A DNA stretch of 64,000 nt from Acidimicrobiales bacterium (GTDB lineage Bacteria > Actinomycetota > Acidimicrobiia > Acidimicrobiales > Palsa-688). Below are positions 51,269 through 59,832 of this stretch, in pieces. Position numbers and translations under genes: made by a program. The notes under the pieces are model-generated. The model ran no database searches. It worked only from the letters and a program-made list of their open reading frames with translations, and had not been told where the DNA came from. The stretch covers positions 245,782 to 309,781 of the forward strand of contig DATLUM010000050.1 of the NCBI GenBank assembly GCA_035533095.1. The letters run 5' to 3'. Numbering within the stretch: position 1 is the first letter of the stretch; each line of letters opens with the position of its first letter.

Positions 51269-53842
51269 ATGCCGCAAGCAGTCCCGGACAAGCCCACCCT
51301 CGACGGCCTCGAAGACAAGTGGGCAGAGCACTGGGAGGCCGAGCGCGTCTACGCGTTCGACCGGGCCACGACGCGCGAACAGGTGTACTCGATCGACACG
51401 CCGCCGCCGACGGTGAGCGGGTCGCTTCACGTCGGGCACGTCTTCTCCTACACCCACACCGACACGATCGCCCGCTACAAGCGCATGCGCGGCCTGAACG
51501 TCTTCTATCCGATGGGCTGGGACGACAACGGGCTCGCTACCGAGAGGAGGGTTCAGAACTACTACGGCGTTCGTTGTGATCCCTCGCTGCCGTACGACGA
51601 TTCCTTTCGGCCGCCCGTGGAGGGTGGTCTTCCGAGTGGAAAAGACCCGGTCGCCGTGTCGCGACCGAACTTCGTGGAGCTCTGCGAGCGCCTGGTTGCA
51701 GAGGACGAGAAGGCGTTCGAGGCCCTGTACCGGCATCTCGGGCTCTCGGTCGACTGGCAGCAGCACTACACCACGATCGGCGAGGGGGCGCGGCGCGCCT
51801 CCCAGCGCGGGTTCCTGCGGCTGCTCGAGCGCGGGGAGGCCTACTCGGCCGAGGCGCCGACGCTGTGGGACGTCGACTTCCGCACCGCGGTGGCGCAGGC
51901 CGAGCTCGAGGATCGTGAAAGGCCGGGGGCGTACCACCAACTCGTGTTCCACCTGGCGGACGGGTCGGACCTGCTGATCGACACGACCCGTCCCGAGCTG
52001 CTGGTCTCGTGCGTCGCCGTCGTCGCGCACCCCGACGATGCACGCTTCTCGGGGTTGGTCGGTTCATCTGTGCGCACGCCGCTGTTCGGCGTCTCTGTTC
52101 CTTTCGTCACCCATCCGCTGGCCCAGCCCGACAAGGGGACGGGCGTCGCGATGATCTGCACCTTCGGTGACGTCACCGACGTGGTTTGGTGGAGGGAGCT
52201 GGGGCTGCCGGTGAGGGCGGTCGTCGGGCGTGACGGGCGCCTGGCCGGTTCGGCGCCGGCGGGTGTCGAGGGTGAAGCGGCGGCGCTGTATGAGTCGGAG
52301 CTCGCGGGGCGCACGGTGCGCCAGGCCCAAACACGGACGGTGGAGCTGCTACGCGAGTCTGGTGAGCTGGTCGGAGAGCCACGGCAGATCACCCACCCGG
52401 TCAAGTTCTACGAGAAGGGCGAGCGGCCCCTCGAGATCGTCACGAGCCGGCAATGGTTCTACCGGACCCTCGCGCACCGCGCCGAGCTGCTCGAGCGCGG
52501 CCGGGAATTGCGCTGGCACCCGCCTTACATGGAGAGCCGCTACGCCAACTGGGTCGAGGGGCTGAACACCGACTGGCTGATCAGCCGGCAGCGGTTCTTC
52601 GGCGTGCCGTTCCCTGTCTGGTACCGGTTGGACGCCTCGGGCGCTCCCGAGTACTCGTCGCCGTTGCTGCCCGACGAGTCCTCGCTGCCGGTGGATCCGA
52701 CGACGGATGTGCCGAGCGGTTACGACGAGTCGCAGCGTGGTCAGCCCGGCGGGTTCATGGCGGACCCGGACGTGATGGATACATGGGCGACTTCTTCTCT
52801 GACACCTCAGATCGCGGGGCGATGGGAGGACGACCCCGACCTGTTCTCGCGTGTGTTCCCCATGGATCTTCGCCCGCAGGCCCACGACATCATCCGGACA
52901 TGGCTGTTCTCCACGGTCGTGCGCAGCCACCTCGAGTTCGACTCACTCCCGTGGACCGACGCGGCGATCTCGGGATGGATACTCGACCCGGACCGCAAGA
53001 AGATGTCCAAGTCGAAGGGCAACGTCGTCACCCCGATGGCCCTGCTCGAGAAGTACGGGTCGGACGCGGTTCGCTACTGGTCCGCGAGCGGCCGGCCGGG
53101 CACCGACACGGCGTTCAACGAGGGGCAGATGAAGATCGGCCGCAAGCTGGCCATCAAGATCCTCAACGCTTCGAGGTTCGTCCTAGAGGCCGGCGACGTC
53201 CCGGAGGGTGCGGCCGCCAGCGAGGCCGTCGACCTCGCTGTTCTCTCGTCGTTGCGGTCGCTGGTCACCGAGGTGACGGTCGCGTTCGAGGGCTACGACT
53301 ACGCCCGGGCGCTGGAGCGGACTGAGGCGTTCTTCTGGTCGTTCTGCGACGACTACCTGGAGCTGGTCAAGAACCGGGCGTACGGCACCCTCGGCTCGGA
53401 CCGGGCGGTGTCCGCGCGGGCCGCCTTGAGGACGTGCCTGTCAGTGCTGCTCCGGTTGTTCGCTCCGATCCTTCCATTCGTCACCGAAGAGGTCTGGTCG
53501 TGGTGGCACGACGGGGGCTCGATCCACCGCTCCGCCTGGCCCGCGCCCGACGAGATCCCCGCCGGCGGCGACGCGGCGGTCTTGGAGGTCTTGGAGGCGG
53601 CAGTCCAGGTGCTCGCGGAGATCCGCCGCGCCAAGACCGAAGCGGGCGTGTCCCTGCGAGCGCCGGTTGCGTCCACTACGGTCCGCGCCGCCGATGCGGG
53701 TCGGGCGGGCCTCCTGCGCAGCGTCGCCGACGACCTTCGACAGGCCGGCGTGATCGAGGACCTGAGGGTCGAGGTCCGGGCCGGCGGGAGTGGCGGCGCC
53801 GGGAGCGCCGGCGGATTCGACGTGGAAGTCCGGCTGGCCTGA
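51269..53842 (+). CDS. valS: valine--tRNA ligase (archaeal-like type)
   Basis: An 857-residue class I synthetase: PPPTVSGSLHVGHVFSYTHT (HIGH-like HVGH, about residue 55), WYRLDASGAPEY-type connective region, DVMDTWATSSLTPQI and KMSKSKGN (about residue 577), then an anticodon-binding domain. The DTWATSSLTP wording, as I recall, marks the archaeal/Rickettsia-like ValS group rather than the usual bacterial one. The C-terminus ends in a Gly-rich stretch without the long coiled-coil arm of E. coli ValS. ATG 51269 was chosen because upstream codons would invade cysS. Confidence 0.93.
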   Translation: MPQAVPDKPTLDGLEDKWAEHWEAERVYAFDRATTREQVYSIDTPPPTVSGSLHVGHVFSYTHTDTIARYKRMRGLNVFYPMGWDDNGLATERRVQNYYGVRCDPSLPYDDSFRPPVEGGLPSGKDPVAVSRPNFVELCERLVAEDEKAFEALYRHLGLSVDWQQHYTTIGEGARRASQRGFLRLLERGEAYSAEAPTLWDVDFRTAVAQAELEDRERPGAYHQLVFHLADGSDLLIDTTRPELLVSCVAVVAHPDDARFSGLVGSSVRTPLFGVSVPFVTHPLAQPDKGTGVAMICTFGDVTDVVWWRELGLPVRAVVGRDGRLAGSAPAGVEGEAAALYESELAGRTVRQAQTRTVELLRESGELVGEPRQITHPVKFYEKGERPLEIVTSRQWFYRTLAHRAELLERGRELRWHPPYMESRYANWVEGLNTDWLISRQRFFGVPFPVWYRLDASGAPEYSSPLLPDESSLPVDPTTDVPSGYDESQRGQPGGFMADPDVMDTWATSSLTPQIAGRWEDDPDLFSRVFPMDLRPQAHDIIRTWLFSTVVRSHLEFDSLPWTDAAISGWILDPDRKKMSKSKGNVVTPMALLEKYGSDAVRYWSASGRPGTDTAFNEGQMKIGRKLAIKILNASRFVLEAGDVPEGAAASEAVDLAVLSSLRSLVTEVTVAFEGYDYARALERTEAFFWSFCDDYLELVKNRAYGTLGSDRAVSARAALRTCLSVLLRLFAPILPFVTEEVWSWWHDGGSIHRSAWPAPDEIPAGGDAAVLEVLEAAVQVLAEIRRAKTEAGVSLRAPVASTTVRAADAGRAGLLRSVADDLRQAGVIEDLRVEVRAGGSGGAGSAGGFDVEVRLA

Positions 53843-54144
53843 CCCGAGGTCGACCGCGCGGCGGCCCGGCGGCCCGTCCGCCTTGGCATCCGCGGCATCC
53901 GCGCCCATCCGCGGCATCCGCGGCCCCTAGGCGGCCAGGGTTCGGACCGGCGATGAGGGCCATTGCATTCTGTGTCCACTCGCCCCGCTTGGGATGGGCC
54001 GCTAGAGGACAGGGTTTGCAGGCGTGCATAGGTCTCTGCGCTTTCTCTGTCCGATACTGCATCGTGTGGCCGCTTTCCGCTGGCTTCGCCCCCCCGCCGA
54101 CGCCGGACGAGCGCCGGCGGCTTGTCCCGGCATACAGTCCTGGC
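53843..54144. other. 302-bp gap with a 9-bp GC-rich array
   Basis: No gene is supported. Positions 53885-53921 hold four near-tandem copies of GGCATCCGC (one variant), which can form GCGGATGCC/GGCATCCGC-type structures and may terminate valS. The 54 kb part is less GC-rich. A -10-like TACAGT at 54133-54138 lies 6 nt before the MaoC start, suggesting a leaderless transcript. Confidence 0.6.
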
Positions 54145-54999
54145 ATGCCGATCAACCCTGATGCCGTCGGATACTCGAGCGAGCCACGCGAGTCGTCGTG
54201 GGGCTCAAAGGACTGCCTCCTCTACGCCCTCGGTGTGGGCGCAGGTGCGATCGACCCCACCGGATTCGAACTCGAGTTCACGACCGAGAACAGCAACGGC
54301 GTGACCCAGAAGGTGCTGCCGACGTTCCCGGTCGTGGTCCCGGGGGGTGCCGGCGCCTTCGGAAAGATCGGGGACTTCAACCCCGCGATGCTCGTGCACG
54401 GCGAGCAATCGGTAGAGCTGTACGGCAGCCTGCCCGTCGAAGGAACCGTGTCGGCGACGACCACCATCGCGGGCATCTACGACAAGGGTTCTGGAGCGGT
54501 GGTCGCGACCGAGACCGTCGCTACCGACGCCAAGACCGGAGACAAGCTGTGGACCACGACGAGCTCCGCGTTCATCCGCGGCGAGGGTGGCTTCGGCGGC
54601 GACCGCGGCCCGTCCTCGAAGGCCGACTTCCCGGAGCGGGGTCCTGACAACACGGTCACCTACAACACCCGGCTGGACCAGGCGCTCATCTACCGGCTTT
54701 CCGGTGACCGCAACCCGTTGCACTCGGACCCGTCGTTCGCTGCGATGGGTGGTTTCGACAAGCCGATCCTCCACGGGTTGTGCAGCTTCGGCTTCACCGG
54801 CCGTGCCCTGCTCCACACCCTCTGCGGCTCCGATCCCGAGCGGTTCAAGATGATGGCCGCCCGGTTCTCCAAGCCGGTGTTCCCCGGTGAGGACCTGACC
54901 GTCAGCGTGTGGGTGACCGGCGATGGCAGTGCGATGTTCCGCACTTCGACCCCGAGCGGCGTAGTGATCGACGGCGGGAGCTTCAGCTACCAGGTGTAG
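54145..54999 (+). CDS. MaoC-type enoyl-CoA hydratase
   Basis: A 284-residue double-hotdog hydratase 2, hydrating trans-2-enoyl-CoA to (R)-3-hydroxyacyl-CoA. The C-terminal hotdog has the hydratase-2 motif YRLSGDRNPLHSDP followed by FDKPILHGLCSFGFTGRAL; the N-terminal half is the inactive partner fold. ATG 54145 follows a -10-like TACAGT by 6 nt. It suits beta-oxidation with the acyl-CoA dehydrogenase and EtfAB elsewhere in the window. Confidence 0.9.
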   Translation: MPINPDAVGYSSEPRESSWGSKDCLLYALGVGAGAIDPTGFELEFTTENSNGVTQKVLPTFPVVVPGGAGAFGKIGDFNPAMLVHGEQSVELYGSLPVEGTVSATTTIAGIYDKGSGAVVATETVATDAKTGDKLWTTTSSAFIRGEGGFGGDRGPSSKADFPERGPDNTVTYNTRLDQALIYRLSGDRNPLHSDPSFAAMGGFDKPILHGLCSFGFTGRALLHTLCGSDPERFKMMAARFSKPVFPGEDLTVSVWVTGDGSAMFRTSTPSGVVIDGGSFSYQV

Positions 55000-55029
55000 C
55001 GCCGGCTCGACGCGGCTCGAGCCGCAGGT

Positions 55030-55473
55030 CTAGGCGCCCGGCCCGGCCGGCAGCCCGAGCTTCTCCATGACCGGCTCTGCCACGTAGATCTCGGCCCCAT
55101 AAGCGCGCAGCGCCAGCGCGATCGCGTCCGACGGTCGTGCAGGCAGCACTCGCCTGTCACCTGCCGCCTCCATCTCTATCGTCGCGAAGAAGTGTCGGTG
55201 TTCCTCGACGTCGTTGATGACGACCCGGTCGAGGCGCGCGCCGACACTCGCGATTGCGCTGACGAAGAGGTCCCAGGTCGACGGCCGAACCTGCACCGCA
55301 CCCGTCCAAGCGCCCTGTATCGCCCGGGCCTCGGGCTGCCCGATGATGATCGGCACCGATCGATGGGGCGGATCGTCCTCGCGAAGGGTGACCAGCCCTG
55401 CCTCGACCCCGGGCCCGGCTGCGACCGCCACTCGTACGTCCGACACGGAGACTTTGACGAGATCCCCTGCCAT
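55030..55473 (-). CDS. bifunctional nuclease domain (DUF151) protein
   Basis: A 147-residue member of the bifunctional nuclease (DUF151/BFN) family: RSVPIIIGQPEARAIQGAW, DLFVSAIASVGARLDRVVIND and VLPARPSDAIALALRAYGAEIYVAE. Plant members have RNase/DNase activity; bacterial role is unclear. ATG 55473 has TAGGTT (55486-55481) 7 nt upstream, so a leaderless transcript is likely. It lies just after the ComF-like gene on the same strand. Confidence 0.88.
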   Translation of the reverse strand: MAGDLVKVSVSDVRVAVAAGPGVEAGLVTLREDDPPHRSVPIIIGQPEARAIQGAWTGAVQVRPSTWDLFVSAIASVGARLDRVVINDVEEHRHFFATIEMEAAGDRRVLPARPSDAIALALRAYGAEIYVAEPVMEKLGLPAGPGA

Positions 55474-55483
55474 CGCCGCCAAC

Positions 55484-56146
55484 CTAGACGGGCGGCCGGC
55501 CCGCCCAGGGGAGGCGTGCGAGCACCAGGCCTGCCACCTCCTCCGCGCCGGCAGCCCGCAACGCTCGAGCGACTTCGCGCAGCGTGCCGCCACCGGTCAT
55601 CACGTCATCGAACACCAGAACGCGGGCACCGTCGACAACCTCCGGTCTCGGGACGGCCAGGACCCGTCTCAGCGGGCCTGTTGCCAGGGCGCGGCGGCCG
55701 GCAGCGGAGAGCCGTTGCATCGGACGTGTCTCGGCGGTCTTCGCGAGTACGCCGCCGGCGACCTCCCACTCGTGTCCGACGAGGGTCTCGAGCTTCTCCA
55801 GGATCGTCCCCACAGGATCCCATCCGCGGCGCGAGCCAGAACCGGTGTAGGCAGGCACGCCGGTGATCAGGTCGAACTCCTCGAACCAGGTGGAGTTCGC
55901 GCGCAGGTACCGCGCGACGTTTCCGGCGAAGACCTCGGACCACCAGAGCTCCCGGTTGTACTTGTAGCGCAGCAGGGCATGGCGAAGCGCACCGGTGTGA
56001 ACGCCGACCGAGAACGCGACCGAGAAGCCGCGGTCGGCCCTGCCGCACCATGCATTCGGGCAGGCAACCAAGCCAGCATCGAGCCTGACCCCGCACACCG
56101 GGCATGCCAGAAGCCGTCCGGTGCCACCGGCCGCTTGTCTGTGCAT
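55484..56146 (-). CDS. ComF-like phosphoribosyltransferase-fold protein
   Basis: A 220-residue protein with an N-terminal zinc-ribbon-like CPVC-x10-CPNAWC, a middle HALLRYKYNRELWWSEVFAG segment and a C-terminal PRPP-binding loop VLVFDDVMTGGGTL (about residue 176). This is the ComF/GntX architecture, linked in other bacteria to DNA uptake or processing, although no other competence gene is near. ATG 56146 has no strong ribosome site. Confidence 0.8.
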   Translation of the reverse strand: MHRQAAGGTGRLLACPVCGVRLDAGLVACPNAWCGRADRGFSVAFSVGVHTGALRHALLRYKYNRELWWSEVFAGNVARYLRANSTWFEEFDLITGVPAYTGSGSRRGWDPVGTILEKLETLVGHEWEVAGGVLAKTAETRPMQRLSAAGRRALATGPLRRVLAVPRPEVVDGARVLVFDDVMTGGGTLREVARALRAAGAEEVAGLVLARLPWAGRPPV

Positions 56147-56212
56147 GGCCGCTCCATCCCGTCGTGTTCGGCGCCGGGCTTGGCGCCGGGCGAGCCGGAA
56201 CGAGTGTCGCGG

Positions 56213-56914
56213 CTAGATGAGACCGTTCCGCATGACTATCGCCACGGCATGGCAACGATTCCGGGCCTCGATCTTCGTCATCACCTTGGCGAGGATTCCC
56301 TTGATCGTGCTCTCGGAATAGGCGAGCTTCTCGGCGACGTCGGCCGTGTCGTAGCCCTCGGCCACGAGGCGCAGCACCTCGGCCTCGCGCACGGAAAGGC
56401 GTGGGGCTGCAATGGTCGACACACTGCCATCCGCCGGCGAGGCGCTCACGGGCCCGTCATCGGTCACGTCGACAACCTCGGATGCCTCGCCGAGATGCCC
56501 CCTCATGGCGGCGGCCTTCCTCATCAAACCCTCGGGCAGGTGGCATCCCGGCTGATCGGCCTCGCGAATGGCCGCAACCAACCGCGAACTCGTGGCGTCG
56601 GTCCTGCGGAGGAAACCGGACACGCCGGCCGCTGCGGCGGCCACGACGCCCTCCACGTCGAAGCGACCCGCTACCAGCACGACGCCCGGCACGCCATCGC
56701 GCTGGATCGCACGCACAACCCGCGCGGTCGCGGCGTCCGCGGCCTCGGTCACGAGCAGTGCCACTCGAGCACGATCGATGTCCACCGGGCCGAGCAACTC
56801 GATGCCAGGCTCGCCCATCAGTTGTGCCTTCGCCCCAGCGGCCGACAGCGGATCCGCTGCGTACACGAAAACTGGAATTTTGCCCCTCACAGTGGCGACA
56901 ATAGGGGCGCCCAC
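56213..56914 (-). CDS. LuxR/NarL-type regulator with degenerate receiver
   Basis: A 233-residue regulator. The C-terminal LuxR HTH (LSVREAEVLRLVAEGYDTAD, then a YSESTIKGILAKVM recognition segment) is clear. The N-terminal ~130 residues follow a receiver-like pattern (FVYAADPLSAAGAKAQL, GVVLVAGRFDVEGVVAAAAAGVSGFL) but the phosphoacceptor Asp position reads ALLVTEAADA, so phosphorylation is doubtful. GTG 56914 lies between copies of a CTCACAGTGG motif. It is divergent from ppa. Confidence 0.85.
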   Translation of the reverse strand: MGAPIVATVRGKIPVFVYAADPLSAAGAKAQLMGEPGIELLGPVDIDRARVALLVTEAADAATARVVRAIQRDGVPGVVLVAGRFDVEGVVAAAAAGVSGFLRRTDATSSRLVAAIREADQPGCHLPEGLMRKAAAMRGHLGEASEVVDVTDDGPVSASPADGSVSTIAAPRLSVREAEVLRLVAEGYDTADVAEKLAYSESTIKGILAKVMTKIEARNRCHAVAIVMRNGLI

Positions 56915-56960
56915 TGCTTACGGCGTCAGTATCGACTACGCAATTTCCCACTCACAGTGG
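56886..56960. promoter_or_regulatory. CTCACAGTGG repeats around the LuxR-type start
   Basis: The 10-mer CTCACAGTGG occurs exactly at 56886-56895 and 56951-56960, 65 bp apart, and the reverse complement of its core, CCACTG, at 56911-56916 over the start codon. The second copy lies in a CCAC-TCACA-GTGG hairpin. The arrangement suggests an autoregulatory or ppa-controlling binding site. Confidence 0.4.
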
Positions 56961-57049
56961 TGGGCATAACGCTGAAACCCGGCAATCCGGACTACGCGGA
57001 GCCAACCTTGTCGGCGAGCGCGGGCGCGCCGCGTGGTAACACAACGATC

Positions 57050-57544
57050 ATGCAGATCGAGGTGATCGTCGAGATCCCGAAGGGGACACGCAACAAGTAC
57101 GAGGCCGATGAGAACGGCGCCATCTGGCTGGACCGGATGCTCTTCACCGCCACCCGTTATCCCGAGGATTACGGGTACGTCCCGGACACGCTGGCGGACG
57201 ACGGAGATCCCCTGGACGCGATGGTCGTGCTGGAGGAGCCCACTTTCCCGGGTTGCCACATCCATGCCAGGCCGGTCGGGGTCTTCAGCATGCGCGACGA
57301 GGAGGGGCAGGACTACAAGCTCCTTTGCGTCCCTGCGAGCGACCCTCGGTGGGAGGGCGTCAACGAGCTGGAAGACGTTCCCGCCCACGAGCTGCGCGAG
57401 ATCGGCCACTTCTTCCAGATCTACAAGGACCTCGAGCCCGGCAAGGGAACCGAGCTCGGAGGTTGGCAGGGGCGCGACGAAGCTGAGCGGATCGTCGAGG
57501 AGTCGAGGCAGAGGTTCACGAAGCAGCCGCGGGCCGGCGGCTGA
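57050..57544 (+). CDS. ppa: inorganic pyrophosphatase (family I)
   Basis: A 164-residue soluble pyrophosphatase hydrolysing PPi to two phosphates. Active-site blocks are present: EIPKGTRNKYE, YPEDYGYVPDTLADDGDPLD with the metal-binding Asp cluster, and DEEGQDYKLLCVPASDPRW with EIGHFFQIYKDLEPGK. ATG 57050 is the only sensible start; upstream codons belong to the regulatory gap. It pulls PPi-forming reactions such as acyl-CoA and aminoacyl-tRNA synthesis forward. Confidence 0.96.
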   Translation: MQIEVIVEIPKGTRNKYEADENGAIWLDRMLFTATRYPEDYGYVPDTLADDGDPLDAMVVLEEPTFPGCHIHARPVGVFSMRDEEGQDYKLLCVPASDPRWEGVNELEDVPAHELREIGHFFQIYKDLEPGKGTELGGWQGRDEAERIVEESRQRFTKQPRAGG

Positions 57545-57559
57545 AAGCGCCGGGCCGGC

Positions 57560-58960
57560 TCACGCGAGGACTTCGTCGAATCCCTCGCTCAGGCAGCCGA
57601 CGAACAGGTCGTGGTCGCTTAGCGCGGCCGCGTCCGCGTTGACGCCGATCGCCACGCCACCCGCGTAGCTGAGCAGCGTGAGGTTCAGTGCCGAACCCGC
57701 CCGGGGACCGAACGGGACCAGGACATCGACCCCGGCGCCGGCCAGGTACAGACGCTCTGGCGGGCCGGGCAGGTTGGAGGCGAGAACCTCGGTGTAGCGG
57801 ACCATACCGGCCAGTGCGTTCGGAGCGAACGGCAGGCGCACCGCCGCGGCCGCGGCGACGTCGATGAGCGGCAACCAGGGCTGCTGCCTCGTCTCGGCGA
57901 CCATCGCATGGATCAAACGGATCCTCTCCTTCGGGTCACGGAGGTTGAGAGGTGCCCGAAGCAGCATTCCCTGCAGTTGGTTGTGAAGGCTGTCGCCGCC
58001 ACCTCGAGTGCTCACGGGGATGCCGAGTTTGACCGCGGGGAACGGCGCTCCCACCTTCTCGTGGTACATGGACAACCCGCCGAGAATGCCGGCGAGGAAG
58101 ACGTCGTTGACCGTCCCGCCGCAGTTCTTCCCCGCGGCGCGAAGCTCGTCGAGGTTCAACCGGACCGCCGCGACGCGGGTCTCCCCCGAGCGCCGGGACA
58201 GCACCGGGCTACCGGGAAGCATGGCGGCGCGAGCGGTGCGCGCGAGCGAAGTCGCCAACTCGGCTGTGCGCGCAGCGGCGTCGGCCGGGTTGTCGAAAGC
58301 GTCCCTGAGTGCTCCAGCGGCCCACGGAGCGAGCTTGCGAACCGCTGAGAGTCCCGCGGCTACCTCGTGAACGACGTCCGACACGAGGCTCTCGACGGCA
58401 ATGCCCGCCGGCGTCGTCGCGGGTGCCGTCACCTGGGCGTCCGTGGGCGGTGCGGCACCCTCGGGTGAGTCGAAGAGCCCGAGCGCTATCTGCACCGCGC
58501 CCTGGCCATCGGTGTAGCTGTGGTGCAGCCTGGCCACGAACCCGCCGCGGCCACCTTCGAGACCGTCGACGAGAGTGAAATCCCAGGGCGGGCGCCCGGC
58601 TTCGAACGGCTCGGACATCGATCGCTCGACGACCCGCGACAAAGCGCCGAAATCGGCGCCGCCGGCGACGCTGTCGGACCTCAGGTGGTTGGCGACGTCG
58701 AACCCGGGATCTCCGACCCACCTCGGCGGCACCATCGGCAGCGGCCCCGGTTGGGGCAGCTCGGTCAGCCTGGGGACTGACCGGCAGGTCGCTTCCAGCC
58801 TCTCGATCATCACCGCCGGATCGACCGGCCGGTCGAGCACGCCCGCCATGACCATCACCGTCTGCAACGACGGGTCTGCCCTCTCCAACCCCCACATGAG
58901 GGCTTCCAGGTCGGTCATGCGCTCGTCGAAACGGGGGTCAACCCCGTCGGCTGGCGGCAT
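57560..58960 (-). CDS. wax ester synthase / diacylglycerol acyltransferase (WS/DGAT)
   Basis: A 466-residue WS/DGAT-family acyltransferase. The active-site HHSYTDG (HHxxxDG, about residue 143) is intact, with GTVNDVFLAGILGGL, ASNLPGPPERLYLAG and a Gly/Ala-rich end typical of the family. It esterifies fatty acyl-CoA to diacylglycerol or fatty alcohol for storage lipid. ATG 58960 has TACCAT (58973-58968) 7 nt upstream; ATG 58918 is an alternative start. Confidence 0.9.
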   Translation of the reverse strand: MPPADGVDPRFDERMTDLEALMWGLERADPSLQTVMVMAGVLDRPVDPAVMIERLEATCRSVPRLTELPQPGPLPMVPPRWVGDPGFDVANHLRSDSVAGGADFGALSRVVERSMSEPFEAGRPPWDFTLVDGLEGGRGGFVARLHHSYTDGQGAVQIALGLFDSPEGAAPPTDAQVTAPATTPAGIAVESLVSDVVHEVAAGLSAVRKLAPWAAGALRDAFDNPADAAARTAELATSLARTARAAMLPGSPVLSRRSGETRVAAVRLNLDELRAAGKNCGGTVNDVFLAGILGGLSMYHEKVGAPFPAVKLGIPVSTRGGGDSLHNQLQGMLLRAPLNLRDPKERIRLIHAMVAETRQQPWLPLIDVAAAAAVRLPFAPNALAGMVRYTEVLASNLPGPPERLYLAGAGVDVLVPFGPRAGSALNLTLLSYAGGVAIGVNADAAALSDHDLFVGCLSEGFDEVLA

Positions 58961-59037
58961 CCCGCCGATGGTAGCGAGACCGGCAAGGGGATCCGAACAG
59001 GCGGCCGGTGCTCCCGGGGCGCCTATCGTGGCGGACC

Positions 59038-59814
59038 ATGCCCGGGCTGCTCGAAGGCAAACGGATCGTCGTGACCGGCGTGTTGACCAGCGATTCACTC
59101 GCGTTCGCCGTCGCCGAACTCGCGCAGAGCGAGGGTGCCGAGCTGATCCTGACCGGCGCGGGCCGGGGTCTTTCCTTGACCAAGCGAATCGCGCGCAAGC
59201 TCGACGGTCCCCCCGATGTGCTGGAGCTGGACGTAACCGAGGCCGGCCACGTCGAGGCGGTGGCCGCTGAGTTGGAGAAACGCTGGGGCCGGGTCGACGG
59301 TGTGCTGCATTCGATCGGCTTCGCGCCAGCTTCCTGCCTCGGAGGAGGGTTCCTCGAAGCCGGGTGGGACGACGTGAAGGTGGCGTTGGAGATATCGGCG
59401 TTTTCGTTGAAGTTGCTCGCTGCCGGCTTCCGGGAACTGATGCGCGCCGCCGGCGGAGGGTCGGTCGTCGGCCTCGATTTCGACGCGACGGTGGCCTGGC
59501 CGGGCTACGACTGGATGGGCGTCGCCAAGGCCGCGCTCGAATCGACAGCGCGCTACCTCGCGCGCGACCTCGGGCCCGACGGCATCCGGGTCAACCTCGT
59601 CGCGGCCGGCCCGGTCAAGACCATGGCCGCCAAGTCGATACCCGGGTTCTCCCGTTTCGAGGAGGTGTGGGACGACCGGGCACCGCTCGGGTGGAGCGTG
59701 ACCGATCCGTCGCCGGTGGCGAAAGCTTGCGTGGCGTTGCTGTCCGACTGGTTCCCTGCTACCACCGGCGAGATGGTGCACGTGGACGGCGGCTACCACG
59801 CAATGGGGGTCTGA
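59038..59814 (+). CDS. fabI: enoyl-[acyl-carrier-protein] reductase, InhA-like FabI
   Basis: A 258-residue SDR-type enoyl-ACP reductase. The N-terminal VVTGVLTSDSLAFAVAE is InhA-like (GI-T-SS-A pattern), and YDWMGVAKAALES gives the catalytic Tyr-x6-Lys. ATG 59038 follows a -10-like TATCGT by 8 nt. It starts a fabI-fabG-fabZ run, the last three steps of the fatty-acid elongation cycle. Confidence 0.88.
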   Translation: MPGLLEGKRIVVTGVLTSDSLAFAVAELAQSEGAELILTGAGRGLSLTKRIARKLDGPPDVLELDVTEAGHVEAVAAELEKRWGRVDGVLHSIGFAPASCLGGGFLEAGWDDVKVALEISAFSLKLLAAGFRELMRAAGGGSVVGLDFDATVAWPGYDWMGVAKAALESTARYLARDLGPDGIRVNLVAAGPVKTMAAKSIPGFSRFEEVWDDRAPLGWSVTDPSPVAKACVALLSDWFPATTGEMVHVDGGYHAMGV

Positions 59815-59832
59815 CACGATGGACCCGCGGCC

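Noticed and set aside
49108..51318. 736-codon minus-strand frame covering cysS and the thioesterase
   Set aside because: The upstream part is a shadow of cysS, whose synthetase motifs are in another frame.
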